64,000 nt of DNA from Thomasclavelia saccharogumia DSM 17460 (GTDB lineage Bacteria > Bacillota_I > Bacilli_A > Erysipelotrichales > Coprobacillaceae), in NCBI RefSeq assembly GCF_000686665.1, contig NZ_JMLH01000001.1:99248-163247 (forward strand). Direction: 5' to 3'. Position numbers and translations under genes: made by a program. Shown here one piece after another: positions 43,788 to 53,565 of this stretch. Numbering within the stretch: the stretch's first letter is position 1; every line of letters begins with the position of its first letter. The notes beneath the pieces were generated by a model, which worked only from the letters and a program-made list of their open reading frames with translations, was not told where the DNA came from and ran no database searches.

Positions 43788-43905
43788 TCAAAATTAAATA
43801 ATTAATACAGTTAAAAATGAATCTTAATATTAAAACTTAGTAATACAAATAAATACATAACCAAACCCATAAAAAGGATACATTGTACATTATTAATATT
43901 TTTGG

Positions 43906-43943
43906 AAGAATTAGTTTTATCAATAAAATTAATTCTTTCTTTT
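43906..43943 (+). terminator. Terminator after the AraC gene
   Basis: AGAATTA / TAATTCT stem extended by TTTTAT / ATAAAA, followed by TTCTTTTA. Confidence 0.65.
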
Positions 43944-44015
43944 ACTTTAATTATAATATGTTAATAAAAATATTTTTCTTTGATTTATTCAAGCATTTTT
44001 CGTTATTATATAATC

Positions 44016-44043
44016 TTGAAAAGAAAAATTGATTTGATATAAT
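44016..44043 (+). promoter_or_regulatory. Promoter of the YesN/YesM-type pair
   Basis: TTGAAA, 16 bp, then TATAAT with an extended TG; about 50 bp before the start codon. Confidence 0.6.
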
Positions 44044-44093
44044 TTTTACATAGAATAATAAATTTAATGCACAAAAGAACTTGGGGTGAAAAA

Positions 44094-45320
44094 ATGTATA
44101 ATGTGATAATTGCTGATGATGAAAAAATCATTAGAGAATTTTTAAAAAATGAGCTTAATTGGCATAAACTAGGGTTTAATGTTAAAGGTGTAGCTGCAAA
44201 TGGAATGGAAGCATTAGAATTAGTTGAAGAATATCAGCCAGACCTGCTTTTGACAGATATCCAAATGCCTTATATATCTGGAATTGAATTAGCACGTAGA
44301 GTAAGAGAAGTCAATCCCTTTATGGATATTGCTTTTCTAACTGCATTTGAGGAGTTCACGTATGCAAAAAAAGCTATTCAATATAGTGTAATCAGTTATA
44401 TTTTAAAATCGCAATCTAAAGAAGAATTGGAACAAGAAATATGGAAAATAAAAAATAAATTAGATGAAAAATATTCTCAACATATTAAATTACCTAATAC
44501 ACCAACAGAAATTCTTTATGAAAAACGTAAAAATATTCTTAAAGATATTTTTTTTAATCATCATGATCAAAGCATCGATGAAAAGCTAACCCTTCTTGAG
44601 TTTTATCAAAACGATAAAAATAATAACTATCTTCTTATGTTAATTAAACCATATAGCTCTGAAATTTTAATTAATGAGCAATTAATTAACAGTATTATTA
44701 ATGATATATTAAAAAGATATGGTCAATTTATTTCATTTACAATTAGTAATAAAATTCTAATTTTTATTGACGATGATCCCAAAAACATTCAACATTATAA
44801 ACAATTAATCGCTGACGAAATACTTCAAGGACTAAAAAAAGTATTAAACATCAACGTTAGAATATGTATAAGTCAACCCTTTTCTAATATTTCTGAACTA
44901 ATAAAAGCTTATAACAGCATGTTATCTGCTTTTAAAACAGAAATTGAAAGCCCTATTGTATATGCTGAAAATATTAATATCGAAACTCCCGATATACTTG
45001 CTAAAAAAGCAATTCAAATCATTGAAGAAGAATATAGCAATCCTTTTTTATCAGTAATTGATATTAGCGAAAGATTACATATTAGCACCAGCTATTTAAG
45101 CATACTTTTAAAAAAAATATATTCTTCTAGTTTTGTTAAATTATTGACCGCAAAAAGAATGACTATTGCAAAAAACTATCTTTTAAATACTAATTTAAAA
45201 ATTTTAGAAATTTCTGAATTATGCGGGTATAATGATCAACATTATTTTAGTTACTGTTTTAAGCGTCATTATGGCATCTCACCAAAAAAAGCTAGGGAGA
45301 TCAATGATGAAAAAATATAA
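44094..45320 (+). CDS. YesN-type response regulator with AraC output domain
   Basis: 408 residues from the ATG at 44094 (GGGGTGAA upstream). Receiver with ADDE pocket and phospho-Asp55 (LLLTDIQMP), a middle region of about 160 residues, then an AraC double HTH (ISERLHISTSYLSILLKKIYSSSFVKLL; ISELCGYNDQHYFSYCFKRHYGISPKKAR). It overlaps the kinase gene by 14 bp. Such pairs typically control sugar or oligosaccharide uptake; no transporter is adjacent, though a GH3 glycosidase lies 1.4 kb downstream on the other strand. Confidence 0.92.
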   Translation: MYNVIIADDEKIIREFLKNELNWHKLGFNVKGVAANGMEALELVEEYQPDLLLTDIQMPYISGIELARRVREVNPFMDIAFLTAFEEFTYAKKAIQYSVISYILKSQSKEELEQEIWKIKNKLDEKYSQHIKLPNTPTEILYEKRKNILKDIFFNHHDQSIDEKLTLLEFYQNDKNNNYLLMLIKPYSSEILINEQLINSIINDILKRYGQFISFTISNKILIFIDDDPKNIQHYKQLIADEILQGLKKVLNINVRICISQPFSNISELIKAYNSMLSAFKTEIESPIVYAENINIETPDILAKKAIQIIEEEYSNPFLSVIDISERLHISTSYLSILLKKIYSSSFVKLLTAKRMTIAKNYLLNTNLKILEISELCGYNDQHYFSYCFKRHYGISPKKAREINDEKI

Positions 45321-46992
45321 TAAAAAAATTTCTTTTAGTAAATTATTATTTAGTTTTAGTATTATATTAGTATTATTATCTTTAGAAATATTGTATGCTG
45401 TCATCATTAAGAATTATAGATCTACTTTAGAAGAAACAGCTTCTGATATGAGTTGGGCAGTAACAGGAACAATTACAACTCAATTATCTTATTACACAAA
45501 TGAAATATATAATATTCTTTCAGAAATCAATCAAACTATTGCAACAACCGGTCTTAATGAAGGATGGAAATTAATAGAAGAACAAAATAACATTCGTGAA
45601 GACCTTCTAACTGTTTGGTTCTGTAATGAAGATGGGAATTACTGGAAAATCGAAAACGGAGCAGTAGTTACATACAATGATACTGATATGTTAAGTATTG
45701 ACCTTTCACGTCTATCAACGGCAGCAAAAAATCATCTTTGTATTGGTTCAACAAATGGCTCATATAATATCAATTTTCCTTTTAAAACAGACTGGTCATA
45801 CCAAGACAAAACTATTTATATGATTCTAGAATGCAACAATAGCTATATTCGAAATTTAGTGGAAAGTATTGGTCGTGGTAAATATAGATATTCTTATGTC
45901 GTAGATTCATGGGGCGAACTATTATATACTTCAAAAGAAACGATTCAATCAGAATTAGAAACTTATAATGATTGGGCAATTAAACAGCCTGATGGTATTT
46001 CCAAAAAAAATGAGAACTGGTATCATATTTTTTCAAACAATGAATCCAGTTTTAAGACAATTACTGTAACAAATTTAAAAATGACTGTTGCAACACCACT
46101 AAAACAAATAACATTATATTTTTTATTTGTTTTAATACTACTGCTAGTTGTTATTGCTAGTATCAGCTGGATAATTAGCTGGCTATTTTCACGTCCTGTC
46201 ACTAAATTAGCTAAAAATATCGAAAAATTTAATGTTAATGATGACCTTAAACTGTTAAACTTTGATCCTATGTATATTTCAGAACTAGATACACTTCAAG
46301 ATGCATTTATTGATATGGCAAAACAAAATCAAGAATTCGTAAAACAAATGAACGAAGACCATGAAATCTTACGAAAAACAGAATTAAACGTTCTTCAAGA
46401 ACAAATAAATCCTCATTTTCTTTATAATACTTTAACTTCGATCCAATGGTTATGTAAAACCGGAAAAAATGAAGAAGCAGCAAAAATGACTGCTACTCTA
46501 GGAAAATTTTATCGGATTGGTTTAAGCAGAGGAAAAGAATTAATTACGATTCGTGAAGAATTACTACATGCTAGCAGTTATATGTCAATGCAGGAATATC
46601 GCTTTAGCGGTCAATTTGATTGGCAAATTATTGCTCAAGAAGATGTAATGGACTACTTATGTTGTCGAATTATTATTCAGCCATTTTTAGAAAATGCTAT
46701 TTATCATGGTATGGAAAGTGAAATTGAAAAAGGAAAAATCATTGTCCGTGTTACTAAAGAAGATGCCCTATATATATGGGTTGAAGATAATGGTATTGGT
46801 ATGACAAAAGATAAATGTGAATCAATTTTAAAAAATGATAATAAAAATAATAATCATGTTGGTATTCGCAACGTTAATGACCGCATTCAAATATGTTTTG
46901 GTAAAGAATATGGTGTTACTATTATTAGTGAAGTTGATAAAGGCACAAAAATAAAAATTCGTCTACCGCTTAAAAAAGACGATAATATTTAA
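45307..46992 (+). CDS. YesM-type sensor histidine kinase
   Basis: 562 residues from the second of two adjacent ATGs (GGGAG 7 bp upstream). Helix one (about 12-32), a large extracytoplasmic sensor (about 33-268), helix two (about 270-295), HAMP, His_kinase domain with His370 (EQINPHFLYNTL) and a HATPase with WVEDNGIGM and the HVGIRNVNDRI G2 box. It senses an external signal and phosphorylates the partner regulator. Ends at a strong terminator. Confidence 0.92.
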   Translation: MKKYNKKISFSKLLFSFSIILVLLSLEILYAVIIKNYRSTLEETASDMSWAVTGTITTQLSYYTNEIYNILSEINQTIATTGLNEGWKLIEEQNNIREDLLTVWFCNEDGNYWKIENGAVVTYNDTDMLSIDLSRLSTAAKNHLCIGSTNGSYNINFPFKTDWSYQDKTIYMILECNNSYIRNLVESIGRGKYRYSYVVDSWGELLYTSKETIQSELETYNDWAIKQPDGISKKNENWYHIFSNNESSFKTITVTNLKMTVATPLKQITLYFLFVLILLLVVIASISWIISWLFSRPVTKLAKNIEKFNVNDDLKLLNFDPMYISELDTLQDAFIDMAKQNQEFVKQMNEDHEILRKTELNVLQEQINPHFLYNTLTSIQWLCKTGKNEEAAKMTATLGKFYRIGLSRGKELITIREELLHASSYMSMQEYRFSGQFDWQIIAQEDVMDYLCCRIIIQPFLENAIYHGMESEIEKGKIIVRVTKEDALYIWVEDNGIGMTKDKCESILKNDNKNNNHVGIRNVNDRIQICFGKEYGVTIISEVDKGTKIKIRLPLKKDDNI

Positions 46993-47027
46993 AAAAGAGT
47001 TCAATTACAAATTGAATTCTTTTTTTA
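46990..47027. terminator. Terminator after the sensor kinase
   Basis: AAAAAAGAGTTCAAT / ATTGAATTCTTTTTT stem with a 5-nt loop and T/A runs on both sides. Confidence 0.85.
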
Positions 47028-47087
47028 TCTAAAATAAGCTTTAATCTATTACGATTTTTAAAAATCTTACTAAAAAAATAATTTTAA

Positions 47088-47450
47088 CTAATCTAAATTT
47101 GTTTCTCCCCATTTAGATATCTCAACAAAAATGGGAATTAATTCTTTTCCTTTTGATGTTAAAGAATATTCTACATGTGGCGGAATTTCGTTAAATTGCT
47201 CACGATCAATTATTCCTAGTTCTTCTAAATCTTTAAGCGTAGACGTAAGCATAGAATTTGTAATCTTAGGAATTAATTTCTTCAATTCTCCAAATCGTAG
47301 AGAATCATGCTTACATAGTTCAAAAATTATATGTGTCTTCCACTTCCCATTTAAAATATTTAATGTCCGATGAACCGGACATTGTTCATCAATAACTTCT
47401 GTCGATAAAACTTTTTTTAGATATTGTTCAGCACTTAAGTCTGATTTCAT
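47088..47450 (-). CDS. HxlR-family redox or quinone-responsive regulator
   Basis: 120 residues from the ATG at 47450 (GGAGGGAG upstream). HxlR winged helix (CPVHRTLNILNGKWKTHIIFEL; RFGELKKLIPKITNSMLTSTLKDLEELGIIDR) with the single conserved Cys near the N-terminus (DEQCPV) that in HypR/YodB-type members senses electrophiles. Divergent from an NAD(P)-binding oxidoreductase with two matching palindromes between them, so it probably represses that gene and itself. Confidence 0.88.
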   Translation of the reverse strand: MKSDLSAEQYLKKVLSTEVIDEQCPVHRTLNILNGKWKTHIIFELCKHDSLRFGELKKLIPKITNSMLTSTLKDLEELGIIDREQFNEIPPHVEYSLTSKGKELIPIFVEISKWGETNLD

Positions 47451-47478
47451 AAATACTCCCTCCATTAGTATCATTAAA

Positions 47479-47491
47479 ACTACTAAGTCGT
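47479..47491. promoter_or_regulatory. Probable HxlR operator 1
   Basis: ACTACTAAGTCGT, a 12 of 13 match to site 2, adjacent to the HxlR gene's own 5' end. Confidence 0.6.
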
Positions 47492-47537
47492 TTAAATCTG
47501 CGTACTTGTTTATCTTTTTTATTGATGGTATTATAAC

Positions 47538-47550
47538 ACTACTAAGTAGT
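47538..47550. promoter_or_regulatory. Probable HxlR operator 2
   Basis: ACTACTAAGTAGT, a perfect 6-1-6 palindrome 59 bp from site 1, in front of the oxidoreductase gene and just after a TATAAC. Confidence 0.65.
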
Positions 47551-47601
47551 CAAGAAAAAGTTTATCGGAAAATTAAAAATATTAGTAAAGGAGATAACAG
47601 T

Positions 47602-48168
47602 ATGAATATAGTTGTTTTTGGTGGAAATGGATATATTGGAAATGTAATTATTGAAAAATGGTTAGAAAAAGATAAACACGCTGAATTTTTCTCTCTATCT
47701 CGTTCAGGGAAAGGGCAAATTTCAAAACCTAACGTTCATTATTTGAAAGCAGATGTTACTAATCTTGAAGAAGTACAGCTTGTTCTTCCAGAATACATAG
47801 ATTATATTATTGATTGTGTTGGTATTTATACAAAAGATAAGAAACAGCTTGAAAAATATAATGTTTTACCTGCAAAAGTAATGTTAAAAATAGCTGAGAA
47901 AAAATCTATTAAGGGCTTAGGATATATTGGTGGCGTAATGGGTCCAAAAGAGTTTACAAATAGTAAGTCTTCTGTTATTCAAATGCTCTGTTCTAGTAAT
48001 CATAAAATTTCTTACGTAGAGCCTACTCTTGTATATGGAAATGGGCGCAATGATTTTTTATCTAAGATGGTACCATTATTAAAATTTATGGGTATATTTT
48101 CTAAGAAAATGCAACCCGTTAAAGTTGATGATTTAGCTGATGAATTAATTTCAAAACTTTTAAACTAA
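47602..48168 (+). CDS. NAD(P)-binding oxidoreductase (atypical SDR, NmrA-like)
   Basis: 188 residues from the ATG at 47602 (AAAGGAG upstream). Rossmann motif VVFGGNGYIGNVI at the N-terminus, an aspartate region YLKADVTN, and YVEPTLVYGNGRND near the C-terminus, as in extended or atypical SDR proteins. The substrate is unknown; the HxlR partner suggests quinone or aldehyde stress. Ends near a strong terminator. Confidence 0.82.
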   Translation: MNIVVFGGNGYIGNVIIEKWLEKDKHAEFFSLSRSGKGQISKPNVHYLKADVTNLEEVQLVLPEYIDYIIDCVGIYTKDKKQLEKYNVLPAKVMLKIAEKKSIKGLGYIGGVMGPKEFTNSKSSVIQMLCSSNHKISYVEPTLVYGNGRNDFLSKMVPLLKFMGIFSKKMQPVKVDDLADELISKLLN

Positions 48169-48299
48169 TAATGATTTTATTGTTATCAAGTGTAAAATAT
48201 CATCACCCTTTTATTTTTACTACTAAATATTTTGCATATTTTTAATAATATCTATATATAATAAACTTTTTTCATTAGATGTTTTTATTCATAATGCTA

Positions 48300-48345
48300 A
48301 AAAGCTATTTTCAAAATTAATTGAAAATAGCTTTTATTTTTGAGA
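48300..48345. terminator. Bidirectional terminator between the oxidoreductase and GH3 genes
   Basis: AAAGCTATTTTCA / TGAAAATAGCTTT stem with an AATTAA-type loop, T-run on the plus strand and A-run on the left. Confidence 0.8.
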
Positions 48346-48392
48346 GAGAAAATTTTATTTTATAATATTTTGAGAGAGAATTTATTAAATAC

Positions 48393-51300
48393 TTATTTAC
48401 TAAATAAACCTTTTCTTTTTTTATTTACAACTAATACCATTGAAGCAAGTGCTAATCCTGCAACTGGATATACTAAATTAGTAGTATCTCCTGTTTTTAT
48501 ACTAGCTGTTGTATCTCCTGTTTTTACTACTTTATTTGTAGTAGTTTTATCACTATCAGATACACTTGAATCAACAGAATCAGATATATTTGAGTCAACA
48601 GAAGAATTATTAACAGTATTTTCTACTAATTCATCAATTGCTTTTGATAAAGCATTTTGAACTTCTGTTACTTCTTGACTTGTTGCTTCCTCATTCATGT
48701 ATACTGCTTCAGCTTCTTCTAGTGCTGCTTCTAATACTTGCCATGATGCTTCTGTATAATTTGCAGCAACTAAGCTTCCAGCTTTATTAATTAAATCATT
48801 TAATGCATCTTTATTAGGTTTCAACCTTAAGCTTAGATATGCTCTAACTATAGTATCATAACTTTCATCTACTTCATCCTGTAATACATTTTCATTATTC
48901 AATACTTCCTGTGCATTACTTAAGGCTGTAGCAAATGTTTGCCATGTACTTGTAGTATATGAACTTTCACTCAAATCTTTGACCTTATTTACAAAAGCTT
49001 GTAACTGAGTTATATCTCCTTTAATAAAATCTAACATCTGAATTGCATTTGCTAATCGATCAAATGCATCGTCTATTTCAGTTTGTGTTGCCTCCGTATT
49101 ATTTAATACTGTTGTTGCTTCTTCTAACGCTGCTTTAAATTCTGTAACAACTGCAGGGACAACGTTAGCTAAATCTTCATCAGTAATTTCATTAGCTACT
49201 TCTACGGCAATTTTTAGCGCTGTTTTACCACTAATTGTTGAATCATCTGTATCATCGTCACCATCATTAACAGGATCTTCTTTTACTGTTTCAAACCAAG
49301 TACTATGTTCTTCCTGATTATATGGATTTACATACTCTATACCGTTATCATCAACAAAACTATACATTTTCATCATTGTTTCCAACATACCTGCTGCCGC
49401 ATTTTCTAAAGCTTCTCTTGTTAATGATGCTCCTATTTCTTCATCAGTTGCTGCATTAGCATAATCTAAAGTATAATTTCCATCAGCATCAGCAGCCACT
49501 TCTTCACCATCTAATGTTTTTCCGGTAGTTGTAATCATATATGCATTGTACAAATAACTAGTCATTCCTGTAAATGATGGGAATAATCCGTTATTTCCTG
49601 AATTTATTGATCTGACGGCATTACCAAAATCCCCTTCCCAGTCTGTCATGATGGTACCATCAAATCCCCATTCATCTCTAACAATTTCAAATAACTCCGT
49701 TGATTTAGCACAATGTACTCCATTTAATTGACCATAAGCACTCATGATTCCCCATGGATCAGCTGTTTCAACTACGATTTCAAAACCTTTTAAATAAATT
49801 TCACGCATTGTTCTTTCAGACATTATTGAATCATAGTGATTCCATCTTTCAACTTCCTGGTTATTAGCTGCAAAATGTTTTAATGCCACAGAAATACCTT
49901 GTGATTGTGCTCCTCTTGTTAAAGCAGCTGCCATTGTTCCAGATACTATTGGATCTTCAGAAAAATATTCAAAATTACGTCCACAAAGTGGTGTACGATG
50001 AATATTTAATGATGGGCCAAGCCAGTAATCAGTATTTTTTTCAATTGCTTCTTGACCAATTGCTTCTCCAACTTTTTCAATTAACTCTTCGTTCCAAGTC
50101 GTTGCCATATTTGTTGCTGTTGGCCAAGCAATTGAATAACCATTACTTCCACTTCCACCAACTTGAGCAGGACCATCTGATAATCCAAAAGATGTAATTC
50201 CTAATCTTGAAATTTCTTGTGTATTACTTGAACTACCTCCAGCACTTGTTCCACCATAAAGCTGTCCAATATTTCCAGCCCCTTCAATAAATGTGATTAA
50301 TTCAATTGGTGTCCATTGATTAAGATATGTATCCATATCTACTGTACCATTATATACATCAATTAATTTATATTCTGCATCACCTAAAGCAAGAGATTCT
50401 TGAATAGCTTCATTAACTACATTGCTATATGTAGATGATTTGCTCCATTTATTATAACGATTTCCTTGTCCAGCATTTAGAATTGATGATAATTGATAAT
50501 CTGATGCACGTAAACTTTCTGATGCATCTGGTTTTGTATTTTCATAATCATATTTAGATAACTCTGTTAATTCTATTTCAGGATATTCTTCCAAATATTT
50601 TGCATATGTACCATTTTCTTGATCTAATCCTGATAAATTTGTACATTCTTCAACAATGTTATAGTCTAAGCTTGAACCATATGTTTGAACACTATAAGTT
50701 CCTGCTTTTCTATCTTGAGCATCTTTAACATCATTTCCAACATATACTGTATAAGAACCATCTCCCATAACATAACTTGCAATAGCTTCATAATATGATG
50801 CCATATCACAAATATCATATGACAATGTTATCGTCTGCTTTTCGCCTGGCTCTAATAAGTCCGTTTTACTATAAGCTGCTAATTCAATATCGGGATTTTC
50901 AATTATTTCACCACTGCTTAAATCAACATCTGGAGCATTATAATATAACTGAACAACCTCTTTACCAGCTACGTCACCGGTATTTTCTACTGTAACAGTA
51001 ACTGTGATTTGACCATCATTATTAGTTAGATCTTGTGTTACCGTATCATAATCCATATCAACCACTGTCATTTCAAAATCAGTATAAGATAATCCATAAC
51101 CAAATGGATAGTATACTTGATCATCTAAACCATCAATAATTGTATCAAATGTATCATAATAGCGATAACCTACATAAACACCTTCTTCATATTTTGAATA
51201 CATATATTCATCTATAGGTCGTGTATATTCACCTTCATCATATCCTGTAGAAGGATTTGGAACACTACCCCAATAAGGGAAATGCTTTTCTGTATCATCA

Positions 51301-52064
51301 CTTCCTGATGTATATGTTTCTGTTCCTAAAATAAATGAATCAATATTTTCAGTAGATGGATAACTTTCAATCGTTGCCCAAGTATCTGTTAACTTTCCTG
51401 AAGGGTTAACAACACCACTAATAACGTCAGCTACTGCATTTCCTCCTTCTTGACCTGGTGTTCCAGCATAAATAACACCATCGATTTGATATTCATCTAC
51501 CCATGCCATATCAATTGGACCAACTGTATTTAATACAACAATAACTTTATCAAATGCTTTCGAAACTAAAGAAAGCATATTTTTTTCTGAACTGCTTAAA
51601 TACCAATCTCCTTCTTTTACACTACGATCTGATGACTCACCAGAAGAACGAGTTATTTGAATAACTGCTGCTGTAGAATTAGCTGCGTATTCTGCTACTT
51701 TTTCTTCAGTTAAATTGTTGTAATTACTAATCGTATTAACAACATCAAAGCTTGCATTTAATCCTTCTTCAATCGTTACTTTATCAGAATCTTTTGCTGA
51801 AGTCGTTCCAGATCCTCCTCCTGACATTAAATAACTTCCATTTGCAAAAAATGAAATAGTACATCCTGCTTTTAATGGTAAAACATCATTGTTATTCTCC
51901 AATAAAACCATACTTTCATCAGCAACTTCATTAGCAATTGCTTTTAAAGATTCATCATCTCCACTTGCCTGCAATATAGATGAACCTGTCATACTTACTG
52001 AACTAACTGCCATTACTGTCGCTGCGACTACTGACAAGGCTTTTACTCCCCCGCCTTTTTTCAT
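48393..52064 (-). CDS. Surface-anchored GH3 beta-glucosidase with permuted domains, FIVAR repeats and sorting tail
   Basis: 1223 residues. Signal peptide (about 1-34). The GH3 C-terminal alpha/beta sandwich (about 45-330, with SGGGSGTTSAKD) and a fibronectin-III-like domain (about 345-450) come first. The GH3 TIM barrel (about 590-850) follows with KHFAANNQE (about 728) and the nucleophile Asp808 in MTDWEG, the reverse of the usual order. Then come three FIVAR-like helical modules (about 915-1160), a Ser/Asp/Val linker and two KTGD motifs (VVKTGDTTASIKTGD) before a hydrophobic segment and KKRKG. It probably removes glucose from plant or host glycans at the cell surface. AAAGGAGG precedes the ATG. 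Confidence 0.9.
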   Translation of the reverse strand: MKKGGGVKALSVVAATVMAVSSVSMTGSSILQASGDDESLKAIANEVADESMVLLENNNDVLPLKAGCTISFFANGSYLMSGGGSGTTSAKDSDKVTIEEGLNASFDVVNTISNYNNLTEEKVAEYAANSTAAVIQITRSSGESSDRSVKEGDWYLSSSEKNMLSLVSKAFDKVIVVLNTVGPIDMAWVDEYQIDGVIYAGTPGQEGGNAVADVISGVVNPSGKLTDTWATIESYPSTENIDSFILGTETYTSGSDDTEKHFPYWGSVPNPSTGYDEGEYTRPIDEYMYSKYEEGVYVGYRYYDTFDTIIDGLDDQVYYPFGYGLSYTDFEMTVVDMDYDTVTQDLTNNDGQITVTVTVENTGDVAGKEVVQLYYNAPDVDLSSGEIIENPDIELAAYSKTDLLEPGEKQTITLSYDICDMASYYEAIASYVMGDGSYTVYVGNDVKDAQDRKAGTYSVQTYGSSLDYNIVEECTNLSGLDQENGTYAKYLEEYPEIELTELSKYDYENTKPDASESLRASDYQLSSILNAGQGNRYNKWSKSSTYSNVVNEAIQESLALGDAEYKLIDVYNGTVDMDTYLNQWTPIELITFIEGAGNIGQLYGGTSAGGSSSNTQEISRLGITSFGLSDGPAQVGGSGSNGYSIAWPTATNMATTWNEELIEKVGEAIGQEAIEKNTDYWLGPSLNIHRTPLCGRNFEYFSEDPIVSGTMAAALTRGAQSQGISVALKHFAANNQEVERWNHYDSIMSERTMREIYLKGFEIVVETADPWGIMSAYGQLNGVHCAKSTELFEIVRDEWGFDGTIMTDWEGDFGNAVRSINSGNNGLFPSFTGMTSYLYNAYMITTTGKTLDGEEVAADADGNYTLDYANAATDEEIGASLTREALENAAAGMLETMMKMYSFVDDNGIEYVNPYNQEEHSTWFETVKEDPVNDGDDDTDDSTISGKTALKIAVEVANEITDEDLANVVPAVVTEFKAALEEATTVLNNTEATQTEIDDAFDRLANAIQMLDFIKGDITQLQAFVNKVKDLSESSYTTSTWQTFATALSNAQEVLNNENVLQDEVDESYDTIVRAYLSLRLKPNKDALNDLINKAGSLVAANYTEASWQVLEAALEEAEAVYMNEEATSQEVTEVQNALSKAIDELVENTVNNSSVDSNISDSVDSSVSDSDKTTTNKVVKTGDTTASIKTGDTTNLVYPVAGLALASMVLVVNKKRKGLFSK

Positions 52065-52506
52065 GTTTTTTTCCTCCTTTACAATTTTCTATCTGTAATT
52101 ATTGTACTAACTAAGACAACATTCTAAAAGGGACACATATATTTATAACAATCAAATTTGCACCTTGTCTTTTTTAATTAAAATTAAGTTAAATTATTCT
52201 TAAATAAGAGCTAAAAATTGATATCTCTATTATCCTAAAAAAACGATAACAATACTATTAAACTTTATCACTCTTTATAGAGTAAACATAAATTATAATT
52301 GATGTAATTATCCATTATGATTAATCCTACTATGCCAGTCATTAATAACTGTCTGAAAATCATTTTGATCTTTAAACCTTTTACTAGAAATATTATCGAT
52401 TGAAAGGATATTATCACATGATTAAATAATCATCATTGATTTCTTCAACGATAAAATCAACTTAAATTCAAAAATATAATATTATAAAAATTTAATAGAA
52501 ACATGC
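52065..52506. other. Divergent intergenic region upstream of GH3 and AIM24 genes
   Basis: About 440 bp, very AT-rich. Contains the GH3 ribosome site at its left end. No convincing ORF, riboswitch or terminator; several short half-palindromes only. Confidence 0.35.
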
Positions 52507-52512
52507 TATAAT
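52504..52512 (+). promoter_or_regulatory. Extended -10 promoter of the AIM24 gene
   Basis: TG-C-TATAAT, 25 bp before the start codon. Confidence 0.5.
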
Positions 52513-52537
52513 ATTAGAAAAAGAAGGAAAAATAGTA

Positions 52538-53296
52538 ATGATTAAAATTAATAATTTAACAAACAATGACAATATTCGTGTTATAGATAAAAAAGAAGGA
52601 ATTATGATTATTGAATATATCAAAGATTTGAGTGTAACTGAAGATACAGCCATAAATGCTTATTATGCTTCAAAAATGAATATTCATAAACATCAAGTTT
52701 TAATTACTTTAAATAATGATTCGTACACAATTTCACAAGGTGCAATGCAATGGATGGCTGGTAACGTTAAAGCAAGTGCTGATGTAAAAGGTGTGGGGGA
52801 TTTTTTTGGAAAAACTCTTAAAGGTGCAGTCACAAAAGAATCAGCAGTAAAACCTCGATATCAAGGAACTGGATATTTAATGCTTGAACCAACTTTTAAA
52901 TATTTATTTATTGAAGATGTGAGTAACTGGCAAGGCGGCTTAGTTTTAGATGACGGACTATTTTTAGCTTGTCAATCTCAAATAAATCAAAAAATAAAAT
53001 CTCGTTCTAATCTATCTAGTGCTGTTTTGGGAAATGAAGGTTTTTTTAATTTAATGCTTTCAGGCAATGGTCTAGCTGTCTTAGAAAGTCCTGTCCCTCG
53101 TGAAGAATTAATTGAAATTGATTTACAAGATGATGAAATTAGAATTGATGGCAACTATGCAATTGCATGGTCTGGAAATCTTGAATTCAAAGTTGAAAAA
53201 TCTACTAAGAATCTTGTTGGCTCAGCTGTTTCTGGTGAAGGATTGGTAAATGTTTATCGCGGAACTGGTAAAATATTAATTGCTCCATTAGCATAA
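52538..53296 (+). CDS. AIM24-family protein
   Basis: 252 residues of repeated short beta strands with the family's glycine-rich core (LTISQGAMQWM-like TISQGAMQWMAGN, GGLVLDDGLFLAC, GNGLAVLESP, GTGKILIAP). Bacterial members (TIGR00266/DUF124) form a beta-roll of unknown function; related proteins in other organisms have mitochondrial or TNF-like-fold annotations. Single gene with its own promoter and terminator. GAAGGA precedes the ATG. Confidence 0.85.
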   Translation: MIKINNLTNNDNIRVIDKKEGIMIIEYIKDLSVTEDTAINAYYASKMNIHKHQVLITLNNDSYTISQGAMQWMAGNVKASADVKGVGDFFGKTLKGAVTKESAVKPRYQGTGYLMLEPTFKYLFIEDVSNWQGGLVLDDGLFLACQSQINQKIKSRSNLSSAVLGNEGFFNLMLSGNGLAVLESPVPREELIEIDLQDDEIRIDGNYAIAWSGNLEFKVEKSTKNLVGSAVSGEGLVNVYRGTGKILIAPLA

Positions 53297-53303
53297 TTTA
53301 ATA

Positions 53304-53341
53304 AGCTATAACACATGTTTGTGTGCTATAGCCTTTTTTTA
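53304..53341 (+). terminator. Terminator of the AIM24 gene
   Basis: GCTATAACACA / TGTGTGCTATAGC stem with a short loop and a run of seven T. Confidence 0.85.
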
Positions 53342-53466
53342 TTATCTAGCTTTAATAAAAAAGTGGGAAATACCCACCAATATAATATCTGATTCTACTA
53401 ATTTACCTTGATAAAAAATACAAGCGACATGTCAAACTAAAATTATCGTATACTTTAACTGAACAA

Positions 53467-53492
53467 ATGTAGTTTCAAGACTACATCTTTTT
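53467..53492 (+). terminator. Second plus-strand terminator-like hairpin
   Basis: ATGTAGT / ACTACAT perfect stem, 6-nt loop, then CTTTTT. About 130 bp past the AIM24 terminator with no gene between. Confidence 0.5.
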
Positions 53493-53506
53493 AACTTGTA
53501 CAAATT

Positions 53507-53550
53507 AAAAACCAGAAAGCAATACCTATATGATATGACTTCTGGTTTAA
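53507..53550 (-). terminator. Terminator of prs
   Basis: AAACCAGAA / TTCTGGTTT stem, about 26-nt loop, TTTTT on the minus strand, 15 bp after the prs stop. Confidence 0.65.
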
Positions 53551-53565
53551 AAATACATTTTATAT

